This document shows positions 35,714 through 48,118 of a stretch of 64,000 nucleotides of DNA, in pieces (positions within the stretch are counted from its first letter, which is position 1; each line of letters begins with the position of its first letter). The position numbers were made by a program, and so were the translations under genes. Origin of the DNA: Lota lota (taxonomy: Eukaryota > Chordata > Actinopteri > Gadiformes > Lotidae). The stretch covers positions 1 to 64,000 of the forward strand of contig JACYXH010000433.1 in the NCBI GenBank assembly GCA_026745465.1, given 5' to 3'. The notes beneath the pieces are model-generated. The model was not told where the DNA came from. It did not search any database and worked only from the letters and a program-made list of their open reading frames with translations.

Positions 35714-38700
35714 AAGTAATGTTGATTCATCGGTGTCCAGATATATTAGAAGGTATGGGGCGTAAGGGATGTTACTCTTTATTAATCACATTCTATATAA
35801 ACCTAAGCATTGTTTTATCATAACTATAGGCGCGCTTAAAAGTAATACACTGGTCATGCATCAATGTATGTTTTACTATAACACTGTGCAACCCTATGGG
35901 AAGCTATAACAAATAACCAATGAACACTGTATGTTTTACTGTATACCCATCTGTATGTCATACTGCGTAACCATACATACTATAAGTAATGCACTAGCTA
36001 CAATGCTGAAGCACTCGGGAGTATCTTATAAAATGAAGAAACACTTTATGATACGAGAAGTACATGTACTGCATTCAATGTTAGTAAGCCCGGTTGGCAT
36101 GTGCAAACTATTCTATGTCTACAGATAGTATAACACAGTTAACTAAGGGTACATGGGCTCATCATTCAGGTCTGGTGTGACTTACAGGTCTCTGAGGATA
36201 ATTACTGTTTTATGTATTACGGCATACGTGGGGTGTTGTTATTGTTTGGAACATAACTTAATTGGTTTACTTGGGAAAGTTGGCCTTGCCTGTGAGGGTT
36301 TGATGAGTACTGATAAGATCACCAAAATAACGAGTAGATTAGCTGACATCAGCAGAAAAACACCAGCTGCGGTTCGTGTAAGGACAAAATGGAGGATAGC
36401 ATAGGTGAGGTCAGCATAACTAAGTTACGACAGCACAACGAATAAATCCATAAAAGGGCAAAACCATATCTGCTCCATAGAAGGGCGTAAAATGGGCAGA
36501 GCCATACGCTCTATAAAACAGCCTGACCGGGATAGGAATAAAAGGACTCCTAGCCACGGCGGCTCCGTGCCGGACGGCCATGCCGGCCGGCCACCTAAAG
36601 TCCGGAGAAGAAGAAATACTAAAAAGACTTAGAAAGATTTCAGAAAATAGGAGAAGAGAGTTTCTTCTCAAAACTTCTATCAGCCGCGCATTTTTACCAG
36701 AAGCTAGCCTTGACCGCCCACCCTCCGAAGAGAGGATTCCTCCCTTAGCCCTAAGAAGCTATGAAGGCTTACAGCTGCGGGCCCACCGAAGAATTACGGA
36801 CAGAAAAAACTAATATAACTTTTTCTTCCATGTTCCAAAAAGGGATTTTTTCCCTTTTCACCCCTGCAACTAATACAGCTCCTCATCTCAAGTAAGCAAC
36901 ATGTGTGATCGTTGTTTTACCCTTTTCTTTTAATTACTTATAGAAAGCATCCTTTTTTATTATTCTATTTTTTCCCTTTTACTTTTTATTGAGGGTATTT
37001 TTAGCTTTATGCAAGGTTCCCCCCTGTAATCTGCAAGCTTATCAACTAATAAAATCATTTTAACCATTTTTCATCGGACAACGCCCTCTTCTTTCGGACA
37101 ACGGTAGAGACGGAACAAGCATCGTGATTCTAAGAGGTTACTTAGTCCTCATAAATAAAACATATCCTTAGAGTTATTTTTCCAAACTCTTAAATAATCT
37201 CAGCAAACTTCCAAGTGCACGGATCCCAGAGGAGAGCTACTACACAGACGCGGCCGGCAGCCACGGTCCTGGCCAGGGTTATGCCCAGGGGTAGGGCGTC
37301 GGAGCAAGCGGGGTAGGTGTCTGGTATAGAGTAGTTAGGGGCTGGGCGAATCTCCTCACCGGCTTGTTCACAACCGTTACTGGACAACAAGCTTCACATA
37401 GTGACGGATCTAACATTTGGCGCCCAACGTGGGGCACGACGAAGATTGAATCGTTGTGCTCAGGAACCCCCAGCTGCGAGAACGAACTCGGAAGAACCCA
37501 GAAAATGCGTACCGTGATGAAGGCGCTCTATACTGGAACCGAGTGAAGTGCATGGCTGGACAGTGAACGACCCGTGAGTGCATGCAGTAGCGAGCAGCCT
37601 CGAAACCAGGTGGGAGGTTTTGTTGATAGCAGACGCCACCGCCGGTGCTGAATTCTATGAGAGAAAACAGACCGGGACTTCCGACGTCGAACGAGAAAAC
37701 GACAAGGAAAGAATAGGTACTCGTAGAACGGAAGACCGTACTGACGAGAGCATAACCAAATAGTCTCCTTCTCTCCCCTGCCCAACGCGCGAAGGGAGGC
37801 CCAGAGAGGGAAACGACTCGATATGGCGGACGAGACAGAACATGACGGTAATTTGAACCCAGGGCCAGGGGATTCTCCGGGCAGTACGCCAGCAACCTTG
37901 ACGGCCGGACAAGAGATAGCAGAAATATCTAGTCAAAGAAAGGAAAACAAGTGGCGCACTACGAGTTGTGGACCAAGATAGCACAGATGAGACACACTAT
38001 AGAGTTAGATGTGATCCATCAGCGTGCCCACACTAAAGAAGGAGAACACTGGCAAGGGAACCAAAACGTCGATCGCTACGTCCAACTGAGGAAAGTTGTG
38101 TTCGTCAATATCGAGGATTGGGAAGAAACCCCGTTGGGGAAAATAGTCCCAGAGAAGTCCGTGACGGAGGTCGTGCTGGCCATCCATGAGGGATTGGGCC
38201 ATGCCGGAGCCAGGCCGACACGGAGGGAATTGGTGGAGAATAGGCTCAGTATCACCGAGAAGAAAGTTCGACAAGTCCTGAGAGACTGTGTTAAGTGTGG
38301 ACTGGAAAAAGGGATACAAGGAGTGAGCCAGCTCAAACCAATTCAAGACTAAAGAAGACTAGGAATCATGATGGCTAGAACCATGGAAAGGAAGACCCCT
38401 CTACCATGTACCGAAGAAGAAAATAAGGCAGGCACAATGGCCGCATTCCAACGACTGCTTGGAATCGGTACCCCCGTAGATAGGCAGTCCTTATTAGATC
38501 ACGGAAGCAACAAGGCCCGCAACCACCCCATCAACAGCAAGAATTAGCAACCACAACGACTAACAGACATACGACTAAGATAACTACGAACAGATAAGCA
38601 CTGGAACCCCTACCCCGGACGGGGGAGGAGAAATATTTTTTACCCAACCCGCACTAGGAGGAAGGACGTCTATGACAAATCCACCTACGAAGAAGAGGGT

Positions 38701-41700
38701 GCCATTACCCCCGACGTCGTTTGTGGCGTTGCTGTGGCTGGGCACGATGGACTACGTACCGGGAACTGCGCTGCCTCAGCATCCCACCAGGGTTCCCATC
38801 GCTCCCGAGGGTTCGATGGGGGAATTCCTGAACCCCCCACCCTCGACGGCCCCGTCGTCACCCTCAGCAGGGGAGACTCCGGGTCTACACTCCACCGACT
38901 GTCGTCTCTACTGGCCCGCCTGGTTCCCTGGACTCCCAGGACATCCTGCATTCCTTCGGCCCTTGAGATCGAGGGGTTCCTTTGAACCTCCGTGACCTTC
39001 TACTCCAGCCTTTTACCCCCACTGATACCCCGGCCTTTTCCGGCCACACTGACTCTGTGTCAGCCTCTCCTGTCTCCAACTGATTCCTGCGGCCCTATCC
39101 TGGACTCCGCTGATATCAAGAAGGGGGTGTCAAGTAATGTTGATTCATCGGTGTCCAGATATATTAGAAGGTATGGGGCGTAAGGGATGTTACTCTTTAT
39201 TAATCACATTCTATATAAACCTAAGCATTGTTTTATCATAACTATAGGCGCGCTTAAAAGTAATACACTGGTCATGCATCAATGTATGTTTTACTATAAC
39301 ACTGTGCAACCCTATGGGAAGCTATAACAAATAACCAATGAACACTGTATGTTTTACTGTATACCCATCTGTATGTCATACTGCGTAACCATACATACTA
39401 TAAGTAATGCACTAGCTACAATGCTGAAGCACTCGGGAGTATCTTATAAAATGAAGAAACACTTTATGATACGAGAAGTACATGTACTGCATTCAATGTT
39501 AGTAAGCCCGGTTGGCATGTGCAAACTATTCTATGTCTACAGATAGTATAACACAGTTAACTAAGGGTACATGGGCTCATCATTCAGGTCTGGTGTGACT
39601 TACAGGTCTCTGAGGATAATTACTGTTTTATGTATTACGGCATACGTGGGGTGTTGTTATTGTTTGGAACATAACTTAATTGGTTTACTTGGGAAAGTTG
39701 GCCTTGCCTGTGAGGGTTTGATGAGTACTGATAAGATCACCAAAATAACGAGTAGATTAGCTGACATCAGCAGAAAAACACCAGCTGCGGTTCGTGTAAG
39801 GACAAAATGGAGGATAGCATAGGTGAGGTCAGCATAACTAAGTTACGACAGCACAACGAATAAATCCATAAAAGGGCAAAACCATATCTGCTCCATAGAA
39901 GGGCGTAAAATGGGCAGAGCCATACGCTCTATAAAACAGCCTGACCGGGATAGGAATAAAAGGACTCCTAGCCACAGCGGCTCCGTGCCGGACGGCCATG
40001 CCGGCCGGCCACCTAAAGTCCGGAGAAGAAGAAATACTAAAAAGACTTAGAAAGATTTCAGAAAATAGGAGAAGAGAGTATCTTCTCAAAACTTCTATCA
40101 GCCGCGCATTTTTACCAGAAGCTAGCCTTGACCGCCCACCCTCCGAAGAGAGGATTCCTCCCTTAGCCCTAAGAAGCTATGAAGGCTTACAGCTGCGGGC
40201 CCACCGAAGAATTACGGACAGAAAAAACTAATATAACTTTTTCTTCCATGTTCCAAAAAGGGATTTTTTCCCTTTTCACCCCTGCAACTAATACGGCTCC
40301 TCATCTCAAGTAAGCAACATGTGTGATCGTTGTTTTAACCTTTTCTTTTAATTACTTATAGAAAGCATCCTTTTTAATTATTCTATTTTTTCCCTTTTAC
40401 TTTTTATTGAGGGTATTTTTAGCTTTATGCAAGGTCCCCCCCTGTAATCTGCAAGCTTATCAACTAATAAAATCATTTTAACCATTTTTCATCGGACAAC
40501 GCCCTCTTCTTTCGGACAACGGTAGAGACGGAACAAGCATCGTGATTCTAAGAGGTTACTTAGTCCTCATAAATAAAACATATCCTTAGAGTTATTTTTC
40601 CAAACTCTTAAATAATCCCAGCAAACTTCCAAGTGCACGGATCCCAGAGGAGAGCTACTACACAGACGCGGCCGGCAGCCACGGTCCTGGCCAGGGTTAT
40701 GCCCAGGGGTAGGGCGTCGGAGCAAGCGGGGTAGGTGTCTGGTATAGAGTAGTTAGGGGCTGGGCGAATCTCCTCACCGGCTTGTTCACAACCGTTACTG
40801 GACAACAAGCTTCACATAGTGACGGATCTAACAGTGCGCAGCCCTTGCTAACCCTCAGAATAAGAACCATCTCAACACTGTTGCTTGGTGTGTGGCTCTG
40901 CTGTGTCTCCTGATGCTCACTGGCCTCACAGGTCTAGCCGTCCGCTGTGAGTTCCACACAACACACACCATTTGCTTCTTAATGTGTTTATTGAGAATGA
41001 TCCTGCGTGTGTATGAAGTTAATTCAACAGCATTTGTAATAAGCACTCAACTCATACCACATTGTGTGTTGCAGTTGATGTTAATCATTGGTACAAGCAA
41101 GAGCAACCCCATTGCAAAAAAGTTCTGACAATAATGATTTGCTTCTATCTCTTCAGATTGACTTCAGTATTTTGCTATTGATAATCTTTACAGTTAAACA
41201 TGAGATATTGTCACTCTGACGACATTGTTCATGATTATTTTCTGACTTCAGATTTCACCGTGACCGGACAAAATGAAGAACTGCAGAGCGCTTTATACAA
41301 CAAGGTGGAAGAGAGGAATCTCTTGCAGAGTGCTTTAAAAAACATGGTGGAAGAGAGGAATCTCTTGCAGAGCAATTTAGACAACATGGTGGAAGAGAGG
41401 AATCTCTTGCAGAGCGCCTTAGAAAACATGGTGGAAGACAGGAACCACTTGCAGAGCGCTTTAGACAACATGGTGGAAGAGAGGAATTGCTTGCAGACTG
41501 CTTTCAACACATCGCTGAAGCAGCAGGATGCCTTACTAAAGACAATGAATGGTGAAGGTATTGCCATCGCTTATTTGTTCAATATGTCATCACTTGAGGT
41601 GTTGTATGCTAAGTTTTTATGTTTTGTTTTTTTGTTGCAGGAAACATCTGCATGTGCTGGCAAAACTACATCTGCAGTTGCTATTACAAGTCCCATTCCA

Positions 41701-43720
41701 AGAACAACTGGAATGATAGCAGGAAAGCCTGCAGGGAGAGAGGCTCTGATCTCATTGTAGTAAACAGCAAGGAGGAGCAGGTAGTGTGCTAGTGTGCTTT
41801 TTACATACATGCTTTCATACCAAGTACCAAGATCAGCCCAGCATGATTTCTACCATTGGTCAAGAAATCAACCAAAGGTGGTTGACATTGGATTGCTGCA
41901 ATCTTACAACATGAGTTTGAAGTGTCATTTCTGTTTAACAGTGGACGATAAAAAGAACAAGAGCCTGATTCTTTTTTTTTCATCAAACATAATAAAAATA
42001 GCGATGGCCAGCGGTACAGTGAACCATCATTATTTTATTTACTTAAACTGTTTTACTTGTTATGCTACCAATATGTCTGTCCATGATGGCACCCATTGCA
42101 CTCCTAACCGTCCCTCGATGGAGGGAAAAACTCCCTAAATTATCAAGGAAGAAACCATCAGTAGGAATGCAAAACCTCTGTTCCTTCTCAAGCTTTCTTC
42201 CTTGATTATTATGGGAGTTTCTTCTTGCCCTTTGGGGGCTTAGGGTGGGGGGGTTGTATAATAGTGGCCTGTGAAACCCTTTGAGACTCACTGCCATTAA
42301 GGGAAATCCAAATAAAACTGACTTGTACTAATGAGAAGTCGTATTTTAAACAATTCATTAGAAAATATGCATCAGGATTAAAAGGACTCTTAAGCCCCTT
42401 TCACACATACAGTCTATCCCAGAAATGTTCCAGAACATTTCTTGCATGGGGTCATGTGTGAATGCGAACGGTTGATTTTCCAGGAAATCTGCACGGCCGA
42501 GTTCCCTGCTCAAGGCCTAGTAGCGTTTCCGGATCACTGCCTGTACGACTGTGTAGAGGATTAAAGCAGTAACATTTCCGGCAGAGGCACGTAAAGGGTT
42601 GCGTCCATTTAATATAAGGCTCTTTCACGTGGAGAGAGCAAACCAATCACTAAAATTGTTTGCAAACAAGCTCCTTTTGTTAAGAACGGCTTGAAACTGG
42701 CTTTATTCCAAAATAAGTCTGCTCCTCTCAGTCCGCCTTTAATTTGGTGGGTGTCTTCCATAAGTGTTGCATTACCGCCATCTGCTGGTTCATTCCGGTA
42801 TTGCTATGCCATGTGTTGAATAATGTAGCAGCATATGTGAATGGTGAAAAAAACGACCAGTAAAAGAAAGTGTTATCCCAGTAATTTATCAGGAACAAAA
42901 AGTTACTAGATGTCTAAGATGTATGGGCTGAAATAACTATGATCATCTTTTATCAACCTAAATTCTCCATCCATTGTTTCTATTGCAGTGATTTCTTGAC
43001 AGATCTTGAGTATATTCATATCCCTTTCATTGCTGTTCCAGGATTTTGTCCCTTTGGGCTTTTGGCTTGGTTTAACCGATGCAGAAGTAGAAGGGACCTG
43101 GAAGTGGGTGGATGGAACTCCCCTGACTATAGAGTAAGACTTTGGCCTGTTTGAACACACCAGATGACTCAGTGCAGTCCATTTCAAGGACTGCACTGCT
43201 GTGGTTTTGACAACAACTATGAATGTTCTTAATATGTATCATCAGCAAACCATTATCGAGTACAAACTTAAGTCAATGTGAAAATAGGAAATTAGTGAAG
43301 GATAACTTTATAATTATCTGAGAATGGGTTCAAAATCATTGTAGTAAGGCAGCCCTATTAATCTATTCCTGAGTAGAACATCCACTCAGGACCAGCCCAC
43401 ATGCTTTTTGGTGGTCCTGACTGGTTTAGATGCAGCATTAACATGTAACATACAACACTATTGGAAAAACCCCATATTCATTATGTATTCCTTTCAATCA
43501 TGTCTAAACCAAAAAAAACTAAAATCCATTCAACACAACTGTTTTCAGGTACTGGGGGCATCCTCAACCAGATAATAACGGTCCAGCTCCAAATAAAGAG
43601 GAAGATTGTGTTGAGCGTTACGGAATGGGTGAATGGAATGACATATCGTGTCTTAATAATCTTTACTGGATCTGTGAGAAAAATCTTGATGTGTCAGCAT
43701 TGTCTGATCTACATGACTAA
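35256..43720 (+). CDS. C-type lectin receptor Q3, QPD type, split by a retrovirus in intron 1
   Basis: Exons are 35256-35463, 40842-40946, 41252-41557, 41641-41780, 43042-43133 and 43549-43720. In-phase splicing predicts 340 residues. The tail starts MQMEEDLHSKGRK and has VVDISYGIDAHV in place of the IYDSI form. The membrane exon has NTVAWCVALLCLLMLTGL. The neck has six 14-residue repeats. The CTLD shows NICMCWQNYICSCYY, SRKACRERGSDL, FWLGLTDAEVEG, HPQPDNNG, EEDCVE, WNDISC and YWICEKN. A two-base addition near the end changes the C-terminus from LDVSIV to LDVSALSDLHD. A 5.1-kb endogenous retrovirus lies in intron 1, ending eight bases before exon 2. Its insertion removed the GT tract from next to the acceptor (now gtgcgcag). 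All exons are open, but whether the transcript still splices across the insertion is unknown. Confidence 0.75.
35663..35709. repeat. (GT)n microsatellite interrupted by the retrovirus
   Basis: About 23 GT units end in GTGC at 35706-35709, the left copy of the target duplication. In Q4 the same tract runs directly into the exon 2 acceptor. Confidence 0.9.
35710..37415 (+). repeat. 5' LTR of the retrovirus (1706 bp)
   Basis: Begins TGTCAAGTAATGTTGATTCA and ends GTGACGGATCTAACA. A tctataaaacagcc stretch (about 36511) is a likely promoter, and actaataaaatcatttt (about 37045) a likely polyadenylation signal. Short open frames inside are repeated exactly in the 3' LTR and are not treated as genes. 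Confidence 0.9.
37951..38352 (+). other. Integrase zinc-finger remnant inside the retrovirus
   Basis: An open stretch contains HEGLGHAGARPTRRELVENR followed by CVKCG. This is the His-His-Cys-Cys layout of the N-terminal zinc-binding domain of retroviral integrases. Catalytic-core sequence is not recognised. It is a fossil fragment of pol. Confidence 0.55.
39128..40833 (+). repeat. 3' LTR of the retrovirus (1706 bp)
   Basis: A direct copy of the 5' LTR with the same ends and length. It is followed at once by GTGC and then the lectin exon 2 acceptor, so transcripts starting or ending in this LTR would lie next to the Q3 membrane exon. Confidence 0.9.
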
Positions 43721-44039
43721 TAAATGTTTATTATAAGGTGTTTTTGTGTAGGCCTCACTATATGTTTAACGTCAAAGCACACAATGGGCCTCATGCAGGA
43801 ACATTTGCATATTGTACTATTAAAGATTTTTCACTTTCCTTCAGTGTGTTGTAGCATTCTTTTGTCCTGTAAAAGGTCTGTTAAGTTACAAAGCTCAAAG
43901 TCCACCCCAAAGGGAGATACTCTCTCCCACAGAAAAGCCCTCTCCTGAAACGCCTGAAACGGCTCGTTTGCAGTCAGCGTTTACTTCTGAGACTTGGTTA
44001 CCTCACCAACAAACACATTTGCATAAAGCCCCGCCCTTC
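43721..44039 (+). other. 3' flank of Q3
   Basis: AATAAATG directly follows the stop. The flank matches that of E1, including the deletion that joins cccttcaccact to ccctcggatttgg. No gene is seen. Confidence 0.6.
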
Positions 44040-46721
44040 ACCACTCCCTCGGATTTGGTTTGTTCTACACAGCAGGCCACATTCAGACCCACATCTTCTT
44101 CTCGTGTGCTATAGTCTAACAGAGATGCAGCATGACATAAAGCAACTCCAACCGCTGTTTTCCAATGGTGTCCATTAACTCAACCGAGAGAGTATATCAC
44201 TGTGGTTTTCATGAATATGTTGTAAAATGTGTTATTTGTGTTCATTGTTACTAACTAAATATGGTTATTTTTGAACATATTGTTTTGAATATATTTTTTA
44301 ATTCTTTGAATGATGATGATATTTGAATGTTTGTTAAAAATAAACTAATCTCTGACTGAAACACAATGTTTGTCTCATCTTGAATATATCTTATATTCAA
44401 GCATTAGGCCTGTTTAGTACCAGTAATATTTGCAAACTGCCTCTTGACAAATGTTAATTGTAATTGTAATGGTGGCACACTCTGGCCTACACTATCTGTT
44501 GAAAGAGACAGTTTACAAAACAAACTACTTGTCCATGGACTACTTATAAGGTGAGGGAATAGTTGTCAAATTTTCATGTGTGGATGGATTTATGAATAAG
44601 GAATAGTTCACTGAAAATGCATAATTACATAGTTGTCTCACCTTATAGTTTGTGGGCCAGTATTGCTTGCAAAATCTCCACCTCTTCTGTGGCTAATGAT
44701 ATTTTCATAATGATCCTTACAACCTGAAATCAAGCAAGTGACAATGACCAAATATTACTGTCCCATTTTCAGGTGATTTAAATATGAAAGAGTAGTCTTA
44801 GGTGTCAATGTTTACAACACAACATGCTTATACTTTGCTGGACGGGCCACTTAAAAAAAAAGAGCATAGCCACTTCTCCAGGCACCACTACACCACTAAT
44901 TATATGCTAATAATCAAAGATGAACAGAAATGGCAGCAAGATTGGACCAGTCAATTAACTGGTCCTGGTCCTCAATTTACTAAACATTTGTTTTTATCTT
45001 ACTCTTTATAAAAGCCAATATTAATTTGTAATAGGTCCTCGTGTATTAAGCTGTTAGTGTTTAAAAAGGAAAGGTCCTTGAATCTTTTTCACAAGACCAT
45101 CATTTTAAAAGCACAAATAGAAAAATAACTAACTTGTCACATCTCGCCCCCTTCATTGAATACTTCACTCTGTCCTTGGGTTTCCTGGTTCTGATTGTTC
45201 CCACTCACCTTGATTGTTTTCACCTGTCCCTCATCAACAGTCCCCTCCTAGTGTATTTAGTCTGTGTGTTTCCCTTCCTTTGTGTCAAACGTTCCAGCAT
45301 TACTCCTAGCGATTTTTACGATTCCTGTGTTTTTTATTCCTGTCTGTTATTCCCGACTACGCCTTTGCCTTCTCTCTGCCGGATTGTTTGCCTGACCTCC
45401 TACTGATTACCCGTGTACCGAACCACTACGCTTGTCTACTCCCTGCCGGATTGTTTGCCTGATTGTCATGATTACCCGTGTACTGACCTTTGCTTCTTAG
45501 AACAAAGGACCAGTTAATCAAAAGGTCAATTTCTGCCATTTCTGTTCATCTTCGATAATTAGAATGTACCAGTGTTTTAGTGGTGCCTGGAGAAGTGGCT
45601 ATACTCTTAATATTTTAAAGCAGCATATTTAGTTAACCTAAAAATGTGCTAGTAGTGTTTGGTCAATGTCACTTAACTTCTGCTGCTTGATTTCAGGAAG
45701 TAAGGATCATTATGAAAATAACATTAACCACAGAAGAGGTGCAGATTTTGCAAGCAATACTGGCCCACAGACTATAGGGTGAGACAACTACATAATTATG
45801 CATTTTGAGTTACCTATTCCTTATTCCTAAAGATTTCCATCCATACAAATTGGACAACTGTTCCTTCACCTTGTAAGTAGTCTATGGGACTTTAATTTAT
45901 TTTGTAAACTGTCTCTTGCAACAGATAGTGTAGGCCAGAGTGTGCCACCATTATACAATTAACAATTGTCAAGGGGCAGTTTGCAAATATTACTGGTCCT
46001 AAACAGGCCTAATAAGTGAATGTTAGATACATTCAAGATGAGGCAAACATGGTGTTTCAGTCAGAGATTAGTTTATTTTTAACAAACATTCAAATATCGT
46101 AATCATTCAAAGAATTCAATAATATATTCAAAACAATATGTTAAAAAATATAAATATTTAGTTAACATCGAACACAAATATCTACATTTTACAACATATT
46201 CATGAAAACCACAGTGATATACTCTCTCGGTTGAGTTTACGGACACCATTTGAAAACAGCGGTTGGAGTAGCTCTATGTCATGCTGCAGCTCTATTAGAC
46301 TATAGCACACGAGAAGAAGATGTGGGTCTGAATGTGGCCTGCTGTGTAGAACAAACCAAATCCAAGGGAATGGATTTAAAAAACCTTACGCACGGACCGG
46401 GAATCCAAGGCCACGGTTTAAAAATCCCTTCTCACTTTAGACATCAATTTTTTTTTCTATCATGTGACCCCAGAGGGGCTCTGTACATTTCATCCACTGG
46501 TTACGTGAAGATAATCTCTTTATTGGGTGCTTTTTAGGGAACATGTTCATTTAATCACATGCGATTGGATTAGCTACTCATGTGCTGTACTGTATGGCTA
46601 TTGCAGGACACTACTGAATGATGAGCATCAGAGAGGATTTAGAAGTGGGAATACGCAGTGCAGACTGAATAATAAGTAGTTATACACCGTATACCTGCGT
46701 ATACCCTGTACTACACCACTG
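44040..46721. repeat. Foldback element FB2
   Basis: This is a second copy of the FB1 structure. The left arm (44040 to about 45000) lacks the outer end. The spacer (about 45130-45510) is nearly identical to that of FB1 (ctccctgccggattgtttgc twice). The right arm (about 45515-46721) ends in TACCCTGTACTACACCACTG. Lectin sequence points inward on both sides, as around FB1. The open frames within it are repeat-derived and are also found in FB1. Confidence 0.8.
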
Positions 46722-46990
46722 CATATAACTTTTGAAAGAGGGTTTGTCAGATGCTGCTCCTCGCCATGCTCCTATTTTCTTATAAAACCATAACTGATAA
46801 GAGTCCTTGGGCCTCATCGTGGGGTCCGCAGAAGTATAAATTCAGCCTCAGTGGTCCCCATAATCTCACAGGCCGTATTAACAAAATGAATAAAACACAA
46901 ACACAAATATTTCAATTGTTCAATAAAAAATTTACAATTGTTCAATCCACACAACACAGACAGACAGACAAAGAGAGATAGAGTACCTAC
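46722..46990 (-). other. 125-bp module joined to E-type intron 1
   Basis: The module occupies 46722-46844 in reverse orientation. At about 46875 the sequence changes abruptly (cacaggcc to gtattaacaaaatg) to intron sequence of an E-type gene, which marks a deletion of exons 2-6 of E2f. Confidence 0.55.
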
Positions 46991-47099
46991 TTGAGTTTGC
47001 GGTACAATCTGGCATAATCTCTTCAATTTTGTTCCCAGAATATGACTGATATTTTCTGGTCTCGACGTGCATCTCAATCTCATCTGAGTGATGCGCCAT
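46991..47099 (-). pseudogene. E-type lectin fragment E2f (first exon only)
   Basis: The exon starts at ATG 47099 and reads MAHHSDEIEMHVETRKYQSY then SGNKIEEIMPDCTAN, with a normal phase-1 donor (gtaggt). The membrane, neck and CTLD exons that should follow on this strand are absent; foldback FB2 begins within 300 bases. It is a truncated copy of an E1/E2-type gene. Confidence 0.8.
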
Positions 47100-47381
47100 G
47101 GCCGATAACGTTCACTCAGCTCTCTCCTCGCAGACTGAGGCGTTCTTCAGGCTGACTCAGAAATAGATTATCATTTTCTATGATCAACCTTCCTGTTTTT
47201 GACTTGTGTGACGCCCTATAGACTACCGTGTCATTTATATATTTATTTTAATCAAGGCCTTAAATTGAATTGGTTCCTTATCACTAAAATATGCTGTATA
47301 GTCTAGAAGCTATTTGGCTCATTTGGCACACAGATCAATATCAAATAATATACCCAAGATTTATATACTTTTAGGCAAAAG
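47100..47381 (-). promoter_or_regulatory. E2f upstream region with ETS-like site
   Basis: Inverted copy of the E1/E2 promoter region. It contains aaaaacaggaaggttgatca on the minus strand (about 47181-47200), with the ETS core slightly changed from the aggaagt of E1 and E2. Confidence 0.45.
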
Positions 47382-48060
47382 CATATAACTTTTGAAAGAG
47401 GGTTTGTCAGATGCTGCTCCTCGCCATACTCCTATTTTCCTATAAAACCATAACTGATAAGAGTCCAGGGTTCTCATCGTGGGGTCCGCAGAAGTATAAA
47501 TTCAGCTTCACGACCCGGCCTCACCAAACGCGTGGCCTCGAGTGTGGCACTCGCCTCCCGTTCCCTTTGAATTGGACGCGTGCTGGACGCGTGGAGCAGG
47601 GGATTGTGGGAATGCTCGCGTGCAGGCGGGGGATCACGGAGTGTTGAAAGTGGAGGGACAAAAGGTCAACTTCAGTTGACCTTATGCAAATGAGCGCCAT
47701 GAGTTTGGCTATGTGATTGGACAATCGACATTCAGTGAGTACTGGAGGACCATACGGACTCGTGGTGAATTTCATTTCCTGTTTTTAAGGACTTCCATCA
47801 ACACCTGGGAAAACTCCCACAAGCAGCTGCTTATTCTGCTGCGCGTCAGACTGGCTCAGTGTAGCAGCTCTCTTTTATTAGTGTGGAGCGTTTCCTTACG
47901 GCGTGACGCTAGGCTACGCGACGCTTGCGTGCCCAGTGTAGCAGGGGGAGCTACATTGAGCACGAAATCGTTGCGTCGGTAGCGTGGCTTTGTGACCTGC
48001 TCCACCGGCCACGACCTGCATCAGTGGTGCAACAGGAGCAACACGTCTGTTCACCGCAAT
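47382..48060 (-). repeat. E-type upstream module M (copy 2, inverted)
   Basis: Reverse-oriented copy of the module at 26019-26695 and 60770-61446, with the 125-bp module at its 47382-47504 end. It again separates a Q-type 5' fragment (Q4f) from an E-type first exon (E2f). Confidence 0.6.
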
Positions 48061-48118
48061 CATTTAGTTACTTTGTTACTTTTAGGTCATTTAGTTAATT
48101 ATTGTTTTATGTTGTATG

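Larger units (their letters stand above)
35706..40837 (+). mobile_element. Endogenous retrovirus, internally deleted, foamy-like by primer site and LTR length
   Basis: Two direct LTRs of 1706 bp each (35710-37415 and 39128-40833), both TG...CA, enclose only about 1.7 kb. The element is flanked by GTGC on both sides, a 4-bp target duplication. A primer-binding site TGGCGCCCAACGTGGGGC (37418-37435) fits a lysine tRNA and is the form used by foamy viruses, whose LTRs are also long. A purine tract (aagaaggggg) precedes the 3' LTR. The internal part keeps one recognisable coding piece, an integrase zinc-finger fragment, and lacks most of gag, pol and env, so it is a broken fossil. I counted about seven differences between the LTRs (about 0.4 percent), so it is a young insertion. 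Confidence 0.85.

Noticed and set aside
36153-36404. Short frames inside the 1706-bp LTRs, duplicated at 39571-39822
   Set aside because: They are identical in both LTRs, have no recognisable domain, and lie in the promoter half of the LTR.
38672-38995. Proline/serine-rich frame near the 3' end of the retrovirus
   Set aside because: No recognisable retroviral domain; composition alone does not support a named product in a broken element.
41235-41567. 110-residue antisense frame with repeated LCKRFLSSTM
   Set aside because: It is the antisense of the neck repeats; an open reverse frame is a by-product of the 42-bp repeat.
45134-45406. 90-residue hydrophobic frame in the FB2 spacer (possible membrane protein)
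   Set aside because: The matching FB1 spacer does not keep the frame, and the sequence resembles a common non-coding fish repeat.
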